DNA of 64,000 nt, taken from assembly GCF_024172085.1 (NCBI RefSeq), contig NZ_JAMZDZ010000001.1:2294001-2358000 (forward strand). Reading direction: 5' to 3'. How positions within the stretch are numbered: position 1 is the first letter of the stretch; each line of letters starts with the position of its first letter. The notes beneath the pieces were generated by a model that was given only the letters and a program-made list of their open reading frames with translations, was not told where the DNA came from and did not search any database. Shown here piece after piece: positions 52,683-62,108 of the stretch. The position numbers and the translations under genes were made by a program. The DNA comes from Hamadaea flava. Its GTDB lineage: Bacteria; Actinomycetota; Actinomycetes; Mycobacteriales; Micromonosporaceae.

Positions 52683-53690
52683 GTGATCAACGCAGTGGCT
52701 GTCGCGACCGTCCCGACCCCGCTCGGCGACGCGCCCTTTGTGCGGGATCGGTGGCTGGTCGAGCGCGGGGACACCGAGGTCGGCGTACGCGATCTCCGGT
52801 CCGGCCTGGAGACCCGGTTCCCCGCGCCGTGGCCCCGGGACTTCGGCACTCTGACCCTGTCCCCCGACGGCGACGTCGTGGTCTTCTCGGGCGTGCACGC
52901 GCTGCGGGCGGTGGACGCGACCGGCGCGGTGCGCTGGGAACTGCGGCACGGGTGCTGGTCGGCCGCCGAGTGCGCGCAGAACCACACCTCATATTCCGAG
53001 TACGCCGACGACCACGATCACCGCCATGCCGACAAAGGCTCCGCCGCGTACGCCGCCGACGGGTCGACGCTGTGGGCGCACATCCGCAACCATCCCGGCG
53101 ACGAGGCGCAGGAGGAGTGGCTCGTCCTCGACCCCGCCGACGGCGCCGTCCTCGCCCGATACGCCACCGACACCGTCGGCTCCTCGTTCCACACTCCTCC
53201 GCCGGACCCGGCGTACATGGGCTTGACCGTCGGCGAGGGCGACGAGGAATCGCCCGCGTTCTGGGGCCACTGGGACGGCCGCCACCTCACCGTCGTCCGG
53301 CTCGACGAGGAAGTCCTGCTCTCGGCCAGCCCGGCCGGCGACCGGCTGCTCGCCACCGATCCCGGGCAGTGGTCGCTCTACCTTCGCCGCACCGCCGACA
53401 CGGCCGAACTCGGCCGGCTGGCCGCCGACGACGCCGTACGCAGCGTCGACGGCGACCGCGTCCGCTGGGACTACGACGGCGCATTCCCCTTCGACGACAC
53501 CGCGATCGTCGGCACCGAGGCGGAATCGCCCGAGCCCCGGCACTGGCTCATCGACCCCGCCACGATGTCCGTACGCGATCAGGTCGCGTACCCGGTCCCG
53601 ATCGCCGGCCCGCCCCGCCCGGCGGGGGCAGGCCAATGGCTCACCTCGACCCCCGACGGCACCGAGATCCAGCTCTGGACCCTGACATGA
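52683..53690 (+). CDS. Beta-propeller-like protein of unknown function
   Basis: A 335-residue protein without signal peptide, with repeated strands of PQQ or WD-like type (FGTLTLSPDGDVVVFSG, RAVDATGAVRWEL, ADGSTLWAHIRNH, DPADGAVLARYAT, WLTSTPDGTEIQLWTL). A His/Asp cluster (EYADDHDHRHADKGS) near 105-120 could bind metal. No known partner; the start is leaderless. The stop codon is part of a strong hairpin shared with the convergent gene. Confidence 0.7.
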   Translation: MINAVAVATVPTPLGDAPFVRDRWLVERGDTEVGVRDLRSGLETRFPAPWPRDFGTLTLSPDGDVVVFSGVHALRAVDATGAVRWELRHGCWSAAECAQNHTSYSEYADDHDHRHADKGSAAYAADGSTLWAHIRNHPGDEAQEEWLVLDPADGAVLARYATDTVGSSFHTPPPDPAYMGLTVGEGDEESPAFWGHWDGRHLTVVRLDEEVLLSASPAGDRLLATDPGQWSLYLRRTADTAELGRLAADDAVRSVDGDRVRWDYDGAFPFDDTAIVGTEAESPEPRHWLIDPATMSVRDQVAYPVPIAGPPRPAGAGQWLTSTPDGTEIQLWTLT

Positions 53691-53752
53691 TCGCGCCGGC
53701 CATGCTGCCTCCCGCTGCGAATTGTCCGTCGAAACAGCATCGCCGGCGCGAT
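53690..53752. terminator. Long bidirectional stem-loop between convergent genes
   Basis: ATCGCGCCGGC (53690-53700) pairs with GCCGGCGCGAT (53742-53752), and after one mismatch ATGCTG (53702-53707) pairs with CAGCAT (53735-53740). It spans the space between two stop codons. Confidence 0.65.
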
Positions 53753-53754
53753 GA

Positions 53755-54216
53755 TCACGCGCGCACTGCGAGGCGGTAGCCGATTCCGCGCACCGTCTCG
53801 ACCTCCAGACCGTCCGCCGTCGCGCGAAGCTTGCCCCGCAGCCGTTTCATCGCCGAGTGCAGAATGGCGCTGTCTCCTAAATAGACGCTGTCCCACACCG
53901 CGGTGAACAGCGCCTGATAGGTCCACACCTCCTGCGAGCGCTCCGCGAGGCAGCCCAGCATCCGCAGTTCGAGCCGCGTCAGCGGCAGCGTCCGGCCGCG
54001 CCATGTCGCTTTGAAGCCGACCTGGTCGACCAGGAGCCCGTCCGGCGGCCCGCCGGACAGCATCAGGTCGTTCACCGGGAACAGGATCTCCCGCAACTCG
54101 TCCAAGTCCGCGCACAGCAGCACGACGCCGCCCGGATCGAGCTGCCTCATCAGGCGCTCCCGGACCGCGACGTCCGCGGAAACGCAGACGATCAATGCCC
54201 TATCCCCGACGACCAT
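53755..54216 (-). CDS. Short winged-helix regulator with truncated receiver
   Basis: A 153-residue protein (GGGGAGG 6 nt before ATG 54216). The C-terminal 90 residues are an OmpR/PhoB-type DNA-binding domain (LTRLELRMLGCLAERS, VWTYQALFTAVWDS, LHSAMKRLRGKLRA, VRGIGYRLAV). The first 60 (RALIVCVSADVAVRERLM) look like the start of a receiver but lack a phosphoacceptor. It diverges from the subtilase gene and is a candidate regulator of it. Confidence 0.75.
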   Translation of the reverse strand: MVVGDRALIVCVSADVAVRERLMRQLDPGGVVLLCADLDELREILFPVNDLMLSGGPPDGLLVDQVGFKATWRGRTLPLTRLELRMLGCLAERSQEVWTYQALFTAVWDSVYLGDSAILHSAMKRLRGKLRATADGLEVETVRGIGYRLAVRA

Positions 54217-54455
54217 GTGATTCCTCCCCAGGCGGCAGTCGAGAAGCTTTCAGGCAAGTCCAATGTGGCGATGATGTCAACCCCAACCCGACGGTAAGTC
54301 CGCCTTTCGCCGGAAAGCCGCCAGAGAGTTGACCGACAGAAGGCATTGATGGCCGCCATCGTCCACAAAGATCATTAGACCCATGCGCGCGCCCGCCGGG
54401 CTCGAGCCCGACCGGCGGCCGGAGAACCCGGCCTGCGCTTGATCGGGGAGGATTC

Positions 54456-57400
54456 ATGTCATCACCCAGAAGGTTCCGGCCTAAGGCGCTGCTCGCGGCG
54501 CTGGCTGGAACCCTTTTAACGGTCGGGCTGATACCGGTCCTGGCCACTCCCGCGGCCGCCGCACCCAGTGCGTCGATCAGCGGCGAGATCACCTCGGAGT
54601 CCACCGACTTCCTCGTCTACCTGCGTGACAAGGCCGACCTGAGCCCGGCCAAGTCGCTGCCCCGCACCCAGCGGGCCGAGCAGGTCTACACCGAGTTGAA
54701 GGCGACCGCCGACGACTCGCAGAAGGACGTCCGGGCACTGCTCGACGAGCGGAAGATCGCCTACAAGCCGTACTGGATCGTCAACGCGATCTACGTCCAC
54801 GGCGACAAGGCGCTCGCCGAGGAACTCGCGAAGGTCGACGGCGTCGCGTCGATCGAACCCAACCGCGCCCACACGCTGGAGAAGCCGACCGCCGGACAGG
54901 TCGAAGCCACCGTGGACGCCGTCGAATGGAACATCGCCAACATCCGGGCCAACGAGGTCTGGAGCGCGTACGCCGACCGCGGTGCGGGCATCGTCGTGGC
55001 CAACATCGACAGCGGCGTGCAGTACACCCACCCGGCGCTGGTCGACAAGTACCGCGGCAACCTGGGCGGCGGCACGTTCGACCACAACTACAACTGGTTC
55101 GACCCGGCGGGCATCTGCTCCACCCCGGCCCCCTGCGACAACAACAACCACGGCACGCACACCATGGGCACCATGGTGGGCGGCGAGGGCGCCAACATCA
55201 TCGGCGTCGCCCCCGACGCCAAGTGGATCGCCGCCAAGGGCTGCGAGGTCAACACCTGCTCCGACTCGTCGCTGCTGGCGGCCGGTCAGTGGGTGCTCGC
55301 CCCGACCGACCTCAACGGCGCCAACCCCCGGCCCGACCTCCACCCGGACGTCGTCAACAACTCGTGGGGCGGCGACCCGGGCGACCCGTGGTACGGGCCG
55401 ACCGTCGACGCGTGGATCGCAGCCGGCATCTTCCCGGCGTTCTCCAACGGCAACGACGGCCCCTCCTGCGGCAGCGCCGGCTCCCCCGGCGACAACCCGC
55501 AGGTCTACTCGGCCGGCGCGTACGACAGCAGCGGCACCATCGCCTCGTTCTCCGGCCGCGGCGCGTCCGCGATCGACGGCGGGGTCAAGCCCAACATCGC
55601 CGCTCCCGGCGTGAACGTCCGCTCCTCGGTACCCGGCGGCTACGGCTCCGGCAGCGGCACGTCCATGGCCTCACCGCACGTCTCGGGCACGGTGGCCCTC
55701 ATGTGGTCCGCCTCCCCCGCCCTACGCGGTGACGTCGCAGCCACCCGGACGCTGCTCGACCAGTCCGGCCGGGACGTCAACGACACCAGTTGCGGCGGCA
55801 CCACCGCCGACAACAACGTCTACGGCGAAGGCCGGCTCGACGCGTACCAGGCGGTCACCCTGGCTCCGCGCGGACCGTCCGGCGTCGTGAAGGGCGTCGT
55901 CCGCGACGATTCTGGTACGCCCCTCGCAGCGGCCACGGTCTCGTCGGGCGGCCGGTCCGCCACCACGGTGGCCGACGGCTCCTACTCGCTGACCCTGGCG
56001 GCCGGCGACCAGTCGGTGACGGCCGCCAAGTACGGCTACCACGACAGCACGGTCACCGTGGCCGTGCCCGAGAACGGCACGGCGACGCAGGACTTCGCCC
56101 TCGTCTCCGCGCCGATGGTGACCGTCAGCGGCAAGGTGACCGACGGTTCGGGCCACGGCTGGCCGCTGTACGCCCGGATCGACATCCCCGGCCGCGACCC
56201 GGTCTTCACCAACCCGGCGACGGGCGCGTACTCGGTGACCCTGCCGGGCAACACCACCCACTCGCTGACCACCACGTCGAAGATCCCGGGCTACCAGGCG
56301 ACCACCACCGCGGTGACGCTGGGAGCCGCCGGGAAGACCGTCAACCTCGCGCTGCCGGTCGCCCGCGACTGCACCGCACCCGGATACAAGGTCAACTTCA
56401 GCGACCCGATCCTGGGCGAGTCCTTCGACAACTTCACCACCCCGGACGGCTGGACCGTGGTGAACCACCAGGGCACCAACCCGGTCTGGGCGTTCGACGA
56501 CCCGGGCAAGCGCGGCAACCTGACCGGTGGCACCGGCGGTTTCGCGATCATGGACAGCGACAAGGCGGGCTCGGGCAAGACCGAGGACACCTCGCTGGTG
56601 ACCCCGCTGCTGGACCTGTCCGGCACCAACCTGCCCTACCTGCGGTTCAACAACGACTACCGGGCGTTCAGCAACTCGTTCGGCGACGTCGACATCAGCA
56701 CCGACGGCGGGGCCACCTGGACCACCGTCCTGCACCAGTCCACCACCGCGGCCCGCGGACCGCGCGTGGAGCAGCTGGCCCTGGCCGGCCTGGCCGGATC
56801 GGCCACCGCGCAGATCCGGTTCCACTACAAGGGCACCTTCGCCTGGTGGTGGGCGGTCGACAACGTGCAGCTGGTCGACCGTGGCTGCGCCGCGGCCGAC
56901 GGTGGCCTGATCTCGGGCTTCGTCAGCGACGCCAACACCACGGCCGGACTGGTCGGGGCGAAGGTCGTCTCCGACGACGTTCCCGGTGAGACCGCGACCT
57001 CGGTGGCCACGGCGGACGACCCGGCCGTCGGCGACGGCTACTACTGGCTGTTCTCCAGCGTCACCGGAGCGCACACGTTCACCGCCTCGAAGAGCCCGTA
57101 CAACACGCTCAACAAGTCGGTGACCGTGGTGGCCAACGCCAACAAGAAGGCCGACTTCGCCCTGAAGTCGCCGAGGCTGGCCGTCACGCCGACCACGATC
57201 CAGGCGTTCCAGCCGTACGGCACGGTCCGCAAGACCAGCGTGACGGTGACCAACACCGGATCGGCGACGGCCACGGTCGACCTCGTCGAACGGTCGGGAA
57301 CCTTCCAGATCCTCAGCAAGCAGGGTGCCGCCCTGCAGACGATCAAGCTGACCGAGAAGGCGAGCACCTCGCTCCGCGGCGTCAAGTCGACCGCCACCCC

Positions 57401-58787
57401 GGCCCGCGCGAGCGCGCCGAACGCGGCCTGGTCGACCATCGCCGACTACCCGGACGAGGTCTTCGACAACTCGGCGGCCACGCTGAACGGCAAGGTCTAC
57501 TCGATCGGCGGCGGCGTCGACTCGGGCCTGGAGAACAAGGCCTTCGTCTACGACCCGGACGCCAACGCGTGGACGGCACTGCCGAACATGCCGACCGGCC
57601 GGACCAAGCCGCAGGTCGCCGCGACCGGCGGGAAGATCTACGTCCTCGGCGGCTGGACGGCTGACGGCGACCCGGTGAGCACCGTGGACGTCTTCGACCC
57701 GGCGACGGGGGCCTGGTCCACCGTCTCTGGCGCCGTCAACCCGGCGGCGCGGGCCACGGCCGGCGTCGGCGTCGCCAACGGCAAGATCTACGTCGTCGGC
57801 GGCTGCGGCGACAGCTCCTGCACCGCGACCGACAACGTGGTGGTCTTCGACCCCGCGGCGGGCACCTTCAGCGCCGGTCCGGCGTACCCGCAGGACGCCT
57901 CGTGGCTCTCCTGCGGCGGCATCAGCGGGAAGATCTACTGCGCCGGTGGTTCCGGTGACTCGGACTGGTCCAACGGCTTCGCCCTCGACCCGGCTACCGG
58001 ATGGTCGCCGATCGCGGACGCTCCGCTGGACCTGTGGGGCTCGGCCGGGTCCGCCGCTGGCGGCCTGTTCGTGCTCGCCGGTGGTGTGACGGCCGGTTCG
58101 ACCGCCATCACCAACCGGACGGTCACCTACGACCCGGCCACCAACACCTGGTCGGACGGCCCGAACACCCAGTTCACCGTCTACCGTGGCGCCGGCGCCT
58201 GCGGCTTCTACAAGATCGGCGGCTCGCCGTCGTCCTTCGTGGGCTCCAAGACCTCGGAGACCCTGCCGGGTCTCGGCGACTGTGACGAGGCCTCGGACGT
58301 TCCGTGGCTGAGCGAGACGCCGAGCACCTTCACGCTGGCCGCGGGTAAGTCCCGCGTCATCACCGTCACCCTGACGGCGACCGCTGCGGCGGGCGTGGAC
58401 CAGCCGGGCAAGTACACCGCGCAGTTCGGGCTGCGGGCGGAGACGCCCTACCCGATCTCGCCGGTGGACGTCGAGATGAACGTCTCGCCGTTGGCGTCCT
58501 GGGGCAAGGTCACGGGCACCGTCGCCGGCCTGTCGTGCTCCGGCGCGCACGTCGGCGTGAAGGCGGTCATCCGGCTCAACCTCAACAGCGACCCGACCGT
58601 CGGCTACACGTTGCACGCCGACGCCTCGGGCGCATACGCGTGGTGGCTGCCGAAGGGCACCTACCAGGTGATCGTCGCCAAGGACGGCTGGATCCCGCAG
58701 GCGATCACGGTGAAGGTCGAGGCCGGCATCGTGCGTACGCAGGACTTCCTGCTGCAGTCCGACCCGCCGTGCCCCAGCGGCGTCTGA
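54456..58787 (+). CDS. Secreted multidomain subtilase with Kelch-like repeats
   Basis: A 1,443-residue extracellular serine protease (GGGGAGG before ATG 54456) with signal peptide ending at PAAAA. An inhibitor_I9 propeptide (to about 140) precedes the S8 domain with all three residues: Asp in ANIDSGVQYTHP (near 185), His in NNNHGTHTMG (near 232), Ser in SGTSMASPHVSG (near 403). Then follow carboxypeptidase-regulatory-like modules (GVVKGVVRDDSGTPLAAATV), a MAM/jelly-roll-like region (580-810), Kelch-like repeats (GKVYSIGGGVD, GKIYVLGGWT, GKIYVVGGCGD, LFVLAGGVT; about 980-1260), and a final regulatory-like module. It probably degrades proteins outside the cell. Confidence 0.92.
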   Translation: MSSPRRFRPKALLAALAGTLLTVGLIPVLATPAAAAPSASISGEITSESTDFLVYLRDKADLSPAKSLPRTQRAEQVYTELKATADDSQKDVRALLDERKIAYKPYWIVNAIYVHGDKALAEELAKVDGVASIEPNRAHTLEKPTAGQVEATVDAVEWNIANIRANEVWSAYADRGAGIVVANIDSGVQYTHPALVDKYRGNLGGGTFDHNYNWFDPAGICSTPAPCDNNNHGTHTMGTMVGGEGANIIGVAPDAKWIAAKGCEVNTCSDSSLLAAGQWVLAPTDLNGANPRPDLHPDVVNNSWGGDPGDPWYGPTVDAWIAAGIFPAFSNGNDGPSCGSAGSPGDNPQVYSAGAYDSSGTIASFSGRGASAIDGGVKPNIAAPGVNVRSSVPGGYGSGSGTSMASPHVSGTVALMWSASPALRGDVAATRTLLDQSGRDVNDTSCGGTTADNNVYGEGRLDAYQAVTLAPRGPSGVVKGVVRDDSGTPLAAATVSSGGRSATTVADGSYSLTLAAGDQSVTAAKYGYHDSTVTVAVPENGTATQDFALVSAPMVTVSGKVTDGSGHGWPLYARIDIPGRDPVFTNPATGAYSVTLPGNTTHSLTTTSKIPGYQATTTAVTLGAAGKTVNLALPVARDCTAPGYKVNFSDPILGESFDNFTTPDGWTVVNHQGTNPVWAFDDPGKRGNLTGGTGGFAIMDSDKAGSGKTEDTSLVTPLLDLSGTNLPYLRFNNDYRAFSNSFGDVDISTDGGATWTTVLHQSTTAARGPRVEQLALAGLAGSATAQIRFHYKGTFAWWWAVDNVQLVDRGCAAADGGLISGFVSDANTTAGLVGAKVVSDDVPGETATSVATADDPAVGDGYYWLFSSVTGAHTFTASKSPYNTLNKSVTVVANANKKADFALKSPRLAVTPTTIQAFQPYGTVRKTSVTVTNTGSATATVDLVERSGTFQILSKQGAALQTIKLTEKASTSLRGVKSTATPARASAPNAAWSTIADYPDEVFDNSAATLNGKVYSIGGGVDSGLENKAFVYDPDANAWTALPNMPTGRTKPQVAATGGKIYVLGGWTADGDPVSTVDVFDPATGAWSTVSGAVNPAARATAGVGVANGKIYVVGGCGDSSCTATDNVVVFDPAAGTFSAGPAYPQDASWLSCGGISGKIYCAGGSGDSDWSNGFALDPATGWSPIADAPLDLWGSAGSAAGGLFVLAGGVTAGSTAITNRTVTYDPATNTWSDGPNTQFTVYRGAGACGFYKIGGSPSSFVGSKTSETLPGLGDCDEASDVPWLSETPSTFTLAAGKSRVITVTLTATAAAGVDQPGKYTAQFGLRAETPYPISPVDVEMNVSPLASWGKVTGTVAGLSCSGAHVGVKAVIRLNLNSDPTVGYTLHADASGAYAWWLPKGTYQVIVAKDGWIPQAITVKVEAGIVRTQDFLLQSDPPCPSGV

Positions 58788-58823
58788 CCCCGTCCGAGCT
58801 CTACCCAACTGAATAAGTGCGGT

Positions 58824-58847
58824 GCCCGCGGCCTTCGGGTCGCGGGC
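58824..58847. terminator. Hairpin after the subtilase gene
   Basis: GCCCGCG (58824-58830) pairs with CGCGGGC (58841-58847), loop GCCTTCGGGT, 37 bases after the stop codon. Confidence 0.6.
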
Positions 58848-59015
58848 GCCGCCGCGTTCGCGCCGTCGGCTTGGCTAGTGCCGGAGCGACCTCCATCGCT
58901 AAGGCTTCCTAGGAGGATAGGCTCCGATCAGCCATCGGTTGTGGACGCCGCGTCCCCGGCGGATCGTGGCACATTCTCGTGACCTTGACCCCTGGAAGGT
59001 GTCGTACCTTCGTTC

Positions 59016-59021
59016 TAACGT
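59016..59021 (+). promoter_or_regulatory. -10 box for leaderless DUF222/HNH gene
   Basis: TAACGT lies 7 nt before ATG 59029. Confidence 0.5.
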
Positions 59022-59028
59022 TGATCCC

Positions 59029-60528
59029 ATGGGCGGGGTGTTGGCGCAGGTCGAGGCGGATGTCGCCGAGCTGGTCGCCGGTCCCCTGTGGACACTTTCG
59101 GACGCCGAGGTCACCGACGAAGTCCGCCGGGTTCACGTGCTGATCCAGCAGTTGTCGGCCCGGCTGCTGACGTTGATCGGCGCGGCGGACAGTCGCGAGA
59201 TCCCGTACACCGCAGGGGCGACCGGCACCGCGAACTGGCTGACCTATCTGCTGGCGATGCGGCATCGGGACGCCGTCGCCTGGACCAAACTCGCGCAGTT
59301 GCTGCCTGAGACGCCTGCCGTGGAGGAGGCGCTTGCTGCGGGGCGGGTCAACGTCGAGCAGGCCCGGGTGATCGCCAAGACCGTGCACGACCTGCCGTCC
59401 GCTGTGGGCGAGGTGGGCAAGGCGAAAGCCGACCAGGCGCTGACCCAGCTGGCGGTTGAGGATCGGTTGCGGCCGGAGACGTTGGAGAACCATCGGTCGC
59501 AGATCCTGGAGCTGGTCGCGCCGGAGATCGCCGAAGAACGCCTGCGCAAAGACTTGGAACGCGCTGAGCGGTCGGCTTACGACCGGCGCGACTTCACCCT
59601 CATCCCCTATGGCGAAGGCGAATACCGGGTGCGCGGCGTCCTCGATACCGAGATGGCCGCGATCGTGCGAACCGCGTTGGATCCGTTGTCCGGGCCACGC
59701 AAGCCTGCGCCCACGGCTGCGGCTGCCGCACTGCCCGACGCCTCGGGCGGCTGTGTCGCATGCTGCCCTAACGATTGCCCAGCCGCTGGCGGCAGTGCCG
59801 GCTGCGCTGGCGGCTGTGCGGGCTGCGCTAGTGGCGGCGCGGGCTGCGCCGGTGGCGGTGTTGCGGGCTGCGCGGGCGGAGGCTGCGTGCATGCGGGCGG
59901 AGCGGATGCGGTCGAGGGCGATCACATCGCAGCTCGGGTGCTGGCGGGTGAGCCGGATCTGCGTTCGGCCGGCGCCCGACGAGCCGACGCGCTGGTCGAG
60001 GTGTGCCAGCGGATCATGAACGCCGGGGAGCTGCCGGACAACGGCGGCGAGAAACCCCACCTGACGATCACCCTGCCCTGGGACGCCCTCCAGGCGAAGG
60101 TCGGCGCAGGCTTGCTGGACACCGGTGACCTGCTCACCCCGGAGACGGTGCGGCGGCTGGCCTGCGACGCGATGATCATCCCCGCCGTCCTCGGCGGCGA
60201 CGGACAGGTCCTCGACGTCGGCCGTGCCCGGCGGCTCATCGACGGGCCACTGCGCCGTGCACTTGTGCTGCGGGACAAGGGATGCGCATTCCCGGGATGT
60301 GACCGGCCACCCCAGTGGTGCCACGGCCACCACATCCGAGCCTGGGCCGACGGCGGAACCACCTGCCTGGCCAACTCCGTCATGCTCTGCGGTTTTCATC
60401 ACCGCGAAATCCACCACGGGTACTGGGAAGTCCGCATGCGACCGGACGGATTCCCCGAATTCCTCCCGCCCGCCTTCGTCGACCCACAACGAAGACCAGT
60501 CCGGAACACCCTTCACCGACGCTGCTGA
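59029..60528 (+). CDS. DUF222/HNH endonuclease family protein (13E12-type) with Cys/Gly insert
   Basis: From ATG 59029 this encodes 499 residues; an upstream ATG (58939) is in frame but the -10 box lies between. The N-terminal DUF222 domain (VHVLIQQLSARLLTLIGAAD, NWLTYLLAM, VNVEQARVIAKTVHDLP) is followed by an HNH nuclease motif (DKGCAFPGCDRPPQWCHGHH, AWADGGTTCLANSVMLCGFH). Such proteins are abundant, often repeated, in actinobacteria and their function is unproven. Unusually, residues about 240-292 form a Cys/Gly-rich insert with ten Cys (GCAGG repeats). Confidence 0.85.
   Translation: MGGVLAQVEADVAELVAGPLWTLSDAEVTDEVRRVHVLIQQLSARLLTLIGAADSREIPYTAGATGTANWLTYLLAMRHRDAVAWTKLAQLLPETPAVEEALAAGRVNVEQARVIAKTVHDLPSAVGEVGKAKADQALTQLAVEDRLRPETLENHRSQILELVAPEIAEERLRKDLERAERSAYDRRDFTLIPYGEGEYRVRGVLDTEMAAIVRTALDPLSGPRKPAPTAAAAALPDASGGCVACCPNDCPAAGGSAGCAGGCAGCASGGAGCAGGGVAGCAGGGCVHAGGADAVEGDHIAARVLAGEPDLRSAGARRADALVEVCQRIMNAGELPDNGGEKPHLTITLPWDALQAKVGAGLLDTGDLLTPETVRRLACDAMIIPAVLGGDGQVLDVGRARRLIDGPLRRALVLRDKGCAFPGCDRPPQWCHGHHIRAWADGGTTCLANSVMLCGFHHREIHHGYWEVRMRPDGFPEFLPPAFVDPQRRPVRNTLHRRC
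59747..59905. repeat. Cys/Gly repeat insert in the DUF222/HNH gene
   Basis: Repeats of the type ggctgcgc(t/g)ggcgg encode GCAGG-like units. The stretch lies between the DUF222 and HNH domains and keeps the frame. Confidence 0.7.
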
Positions 60529-60627
60529 ACTCCCCCGTTCGGCAGGATTTCACAAACCGCCGCATTCCGGACTAATCGGGTGGAAGGATCGAGGCGACTC
60601 ATCGACCACCGATCAGGAGGAAACCGC

Positions 60628-61053
60628 ATGCGACGCTTGCGGAGGACCGCCGCCATCGCCGCGACCGCCGTTCTGTCCGCCGCTGGGCTGCTGGCGTACG
60701 CCCATCCCGCCGCGGCGGGCTACGGCTGCACGGGCCGGCTCGTTCACTCGTTCAGCCACTACGACACCCGCGACGGGGAGTTGGCCGCACGCTCCTACGT
60801 GTACTGGGATGGCACCGACACCTGCGCGCGGCTGGTCAAGGTCAAGTATCGCGGGTTGCCGACGACGCTGCACCTGGACATCTGCACTGCCGCCGGTGAG
60901 TGCGGCAACGACTGGGACCAGTATCGCTATCAGGCCGTCGCCGCTGTCAACGGCGATCGCTGCCTCAGCCTGGCGGTCGCCGGGTTCACCGCCGACGAGC
61001 AGGAGATCTACCGCGATCGCCTCCCCAGCAGTGGGTACGCCCACTGCGACTGA
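60628..61053 (+). CDS. Small secreted Cys-rich protein
   Basis: From ATG 60628 (AGGAGG 7 nt upstream) this encodes 141 residues: a signal peptide ending at PAAAG, then GYGCTGRLVHSFSHYD, VYWDGTDTCARLVKVKY, LDICTAAGECGNDW and CLSLAVAG. Six Cys could form three disulfides. No family is recognised; the pattern resembles other small actinobacterial exported proteins. Its stop is 7 bp from the convergent regulator's stop. Confidence 0.7.
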   Translation: MRRLRRTAAIAATAVLSAAGLLAYAHPAAAGYGCTGRLVHSFSHYDTRDGELAARSYVYWDGTDTCARLVKVKYRGLPTTLHLDICTAAGECGNDWDQYRYQAVAAVNGDRCLSLAVAGFTADEQEIYRDRLPSSGYAHCD

Positions 61054-61060
61054 CACGTCG

Positions 61061-62038
61061 TCAGGCGACGCCCGCGGCCAGCAGTGTGTCGGCTGCGGGC
61101 GTACGCATGTTCAGGACGGCGTGACCGGCACGGTGGGCGGTGATGAGCCCGGCCGCTCGCAGCGCGCTGAGATGCTGGGAGACACCGCCGGCGGACATGC
61201 CCGTCCGCCGCGCTAAGTCGGTTGTGGACAGTGGCGCGGCCAGTTCCACGAGCAGTTGCGCGCGACTGCGGCCGATGACGGCGGCGAGCGCGGCCGGGGC
61301 CGGGGCGGCGCTCTCCCACAGCGTCGCGATCCCCCGCGCCGGGTACGCCAACTGCGGGCTCTCGGACGGCGTGACGGTACGCACGGCGGGCCAGACGAAG
61401 ACGGCCGGGACGATGAGCAGACCGTTGCCGGTCAGCGGTAGTTCGCCGCCGCACAGCTTGTGGGCGACCGACAGCGTGTCGTCCTGCCAGCCGACCGCCT
61501 CGTGCAGTCCGTTGAGCAGCCCGGCTGCGCCCTCCTCGACCAGCAGCCGGGCCCGGTAGAAGACCTCCGCCTCCAGGAGCGCCTTCATCCGGGGCCAGTG
61601 CTCCGCCAGAGCGATGTCCCAGTACACCGTCAGCTCGGCGGCCAGCCGGGGCAGCCCGGACGCCGGGTCGTCATACAGGGCTTGGGCCGCTGCGTTGCGG
61701 GGCCAGTCGACCAGGTCCAGCTCTGCGCGTACGACTTCATGGGGAGTGGCGAGCAGGATCTGCAGCTCGTCGGCGAGGCTGGGGGCGAGCGAGTCCGAGG
61801 GCGGGGTCAGGAAGTCGGGCATGTAGCGCGTGCCTGGCGGGATGAGCGCGGACAGCAGGCTGCCGCGGCCGAGACCCGCCGCCTCGACGCGGGCCTGGAC
61901 CCGGTCGACCCAGGGCCGTTGGATGACGTGGCGCTCCGGCGCCTGGAGCACGTGGTAGCTGGAGGCGGCCTCCCAGAGACAGGACAACGCGAACCGGATC
62001 CGGGCGACGTCCCCGGCCGTGAACTCGAGCGTCAGCAC
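61061..62038 (-). CDS. ArsR-like regulator with N-terminal DUF5937-type domain
   Basis: A 325-residue protein: about 230 residues of helical ligand domain (LEFTAGDVARIRFALSCLWE at the start) followed by a C-terminal ArsR/HTH_20 winged helix (STTDLARRTGMSAGGVSQHL, AAGLITAHRAGHAVLN). It diverges from the MFS exporter, suggesting control of it by a transported ligand. GTG 62038 follows AGGAGG closely (4 nt). Confidence 0.85.
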   Translation of the reverse strand: MLTLEFTAGDVARIRFALSCLWEAASSYHVLQAPERHVIQRPWVDRVQARVEAAGLGRGSLLSALIPPGTRYMPDFLTPPSDSLAPSLADELQILLATPHEVVRAELDLVDWPRNAAAQALYDDPASGLPRLAAELTVYWDIALAEHWPRMKALLEAEVFYRARLLVEEGAAGLLNGLHEAVGWQDDTLSVAHKLCGGELPLTGNGLLIVPAVFVWPAVRTVTPSESPQLAYPARGIATLWESAAPAPAALAAVIGRSRAQLLVELAAPLSTTDLARRTGMSAGGVSQHLSALRAAGLITAHRAGHAVLNMRTPAADTLLAAGVA

Positions 62039-62108
62039 GATGCCTCCTCAACATTCAGCTCCGACTAAAACAGTACTCCGGGCTCGGCGGAGACCTGAGG
62101 CTACGATC
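62039..62108. promoter_or_regulatory. Divergent promoter of the ArsR-like/MFS pair
   Basis: The 70-bp gap carries AGGAGG for the minus gene, GAGG 8 nt before the plus ATG and an AT-richer ACTAAAACAGT (ACT/AGT inverted ends) in the centre, the probable operator and -10 area. Confidence 0.35.

Noticed and set aside
55722-58808. 1,028-codon frame on the minus strand opposite the subtilase gene
   Set aside because: The plus strand encodes an intact S8 protease with signal peptide and ribosome-binding site; the antisense product has no motif.
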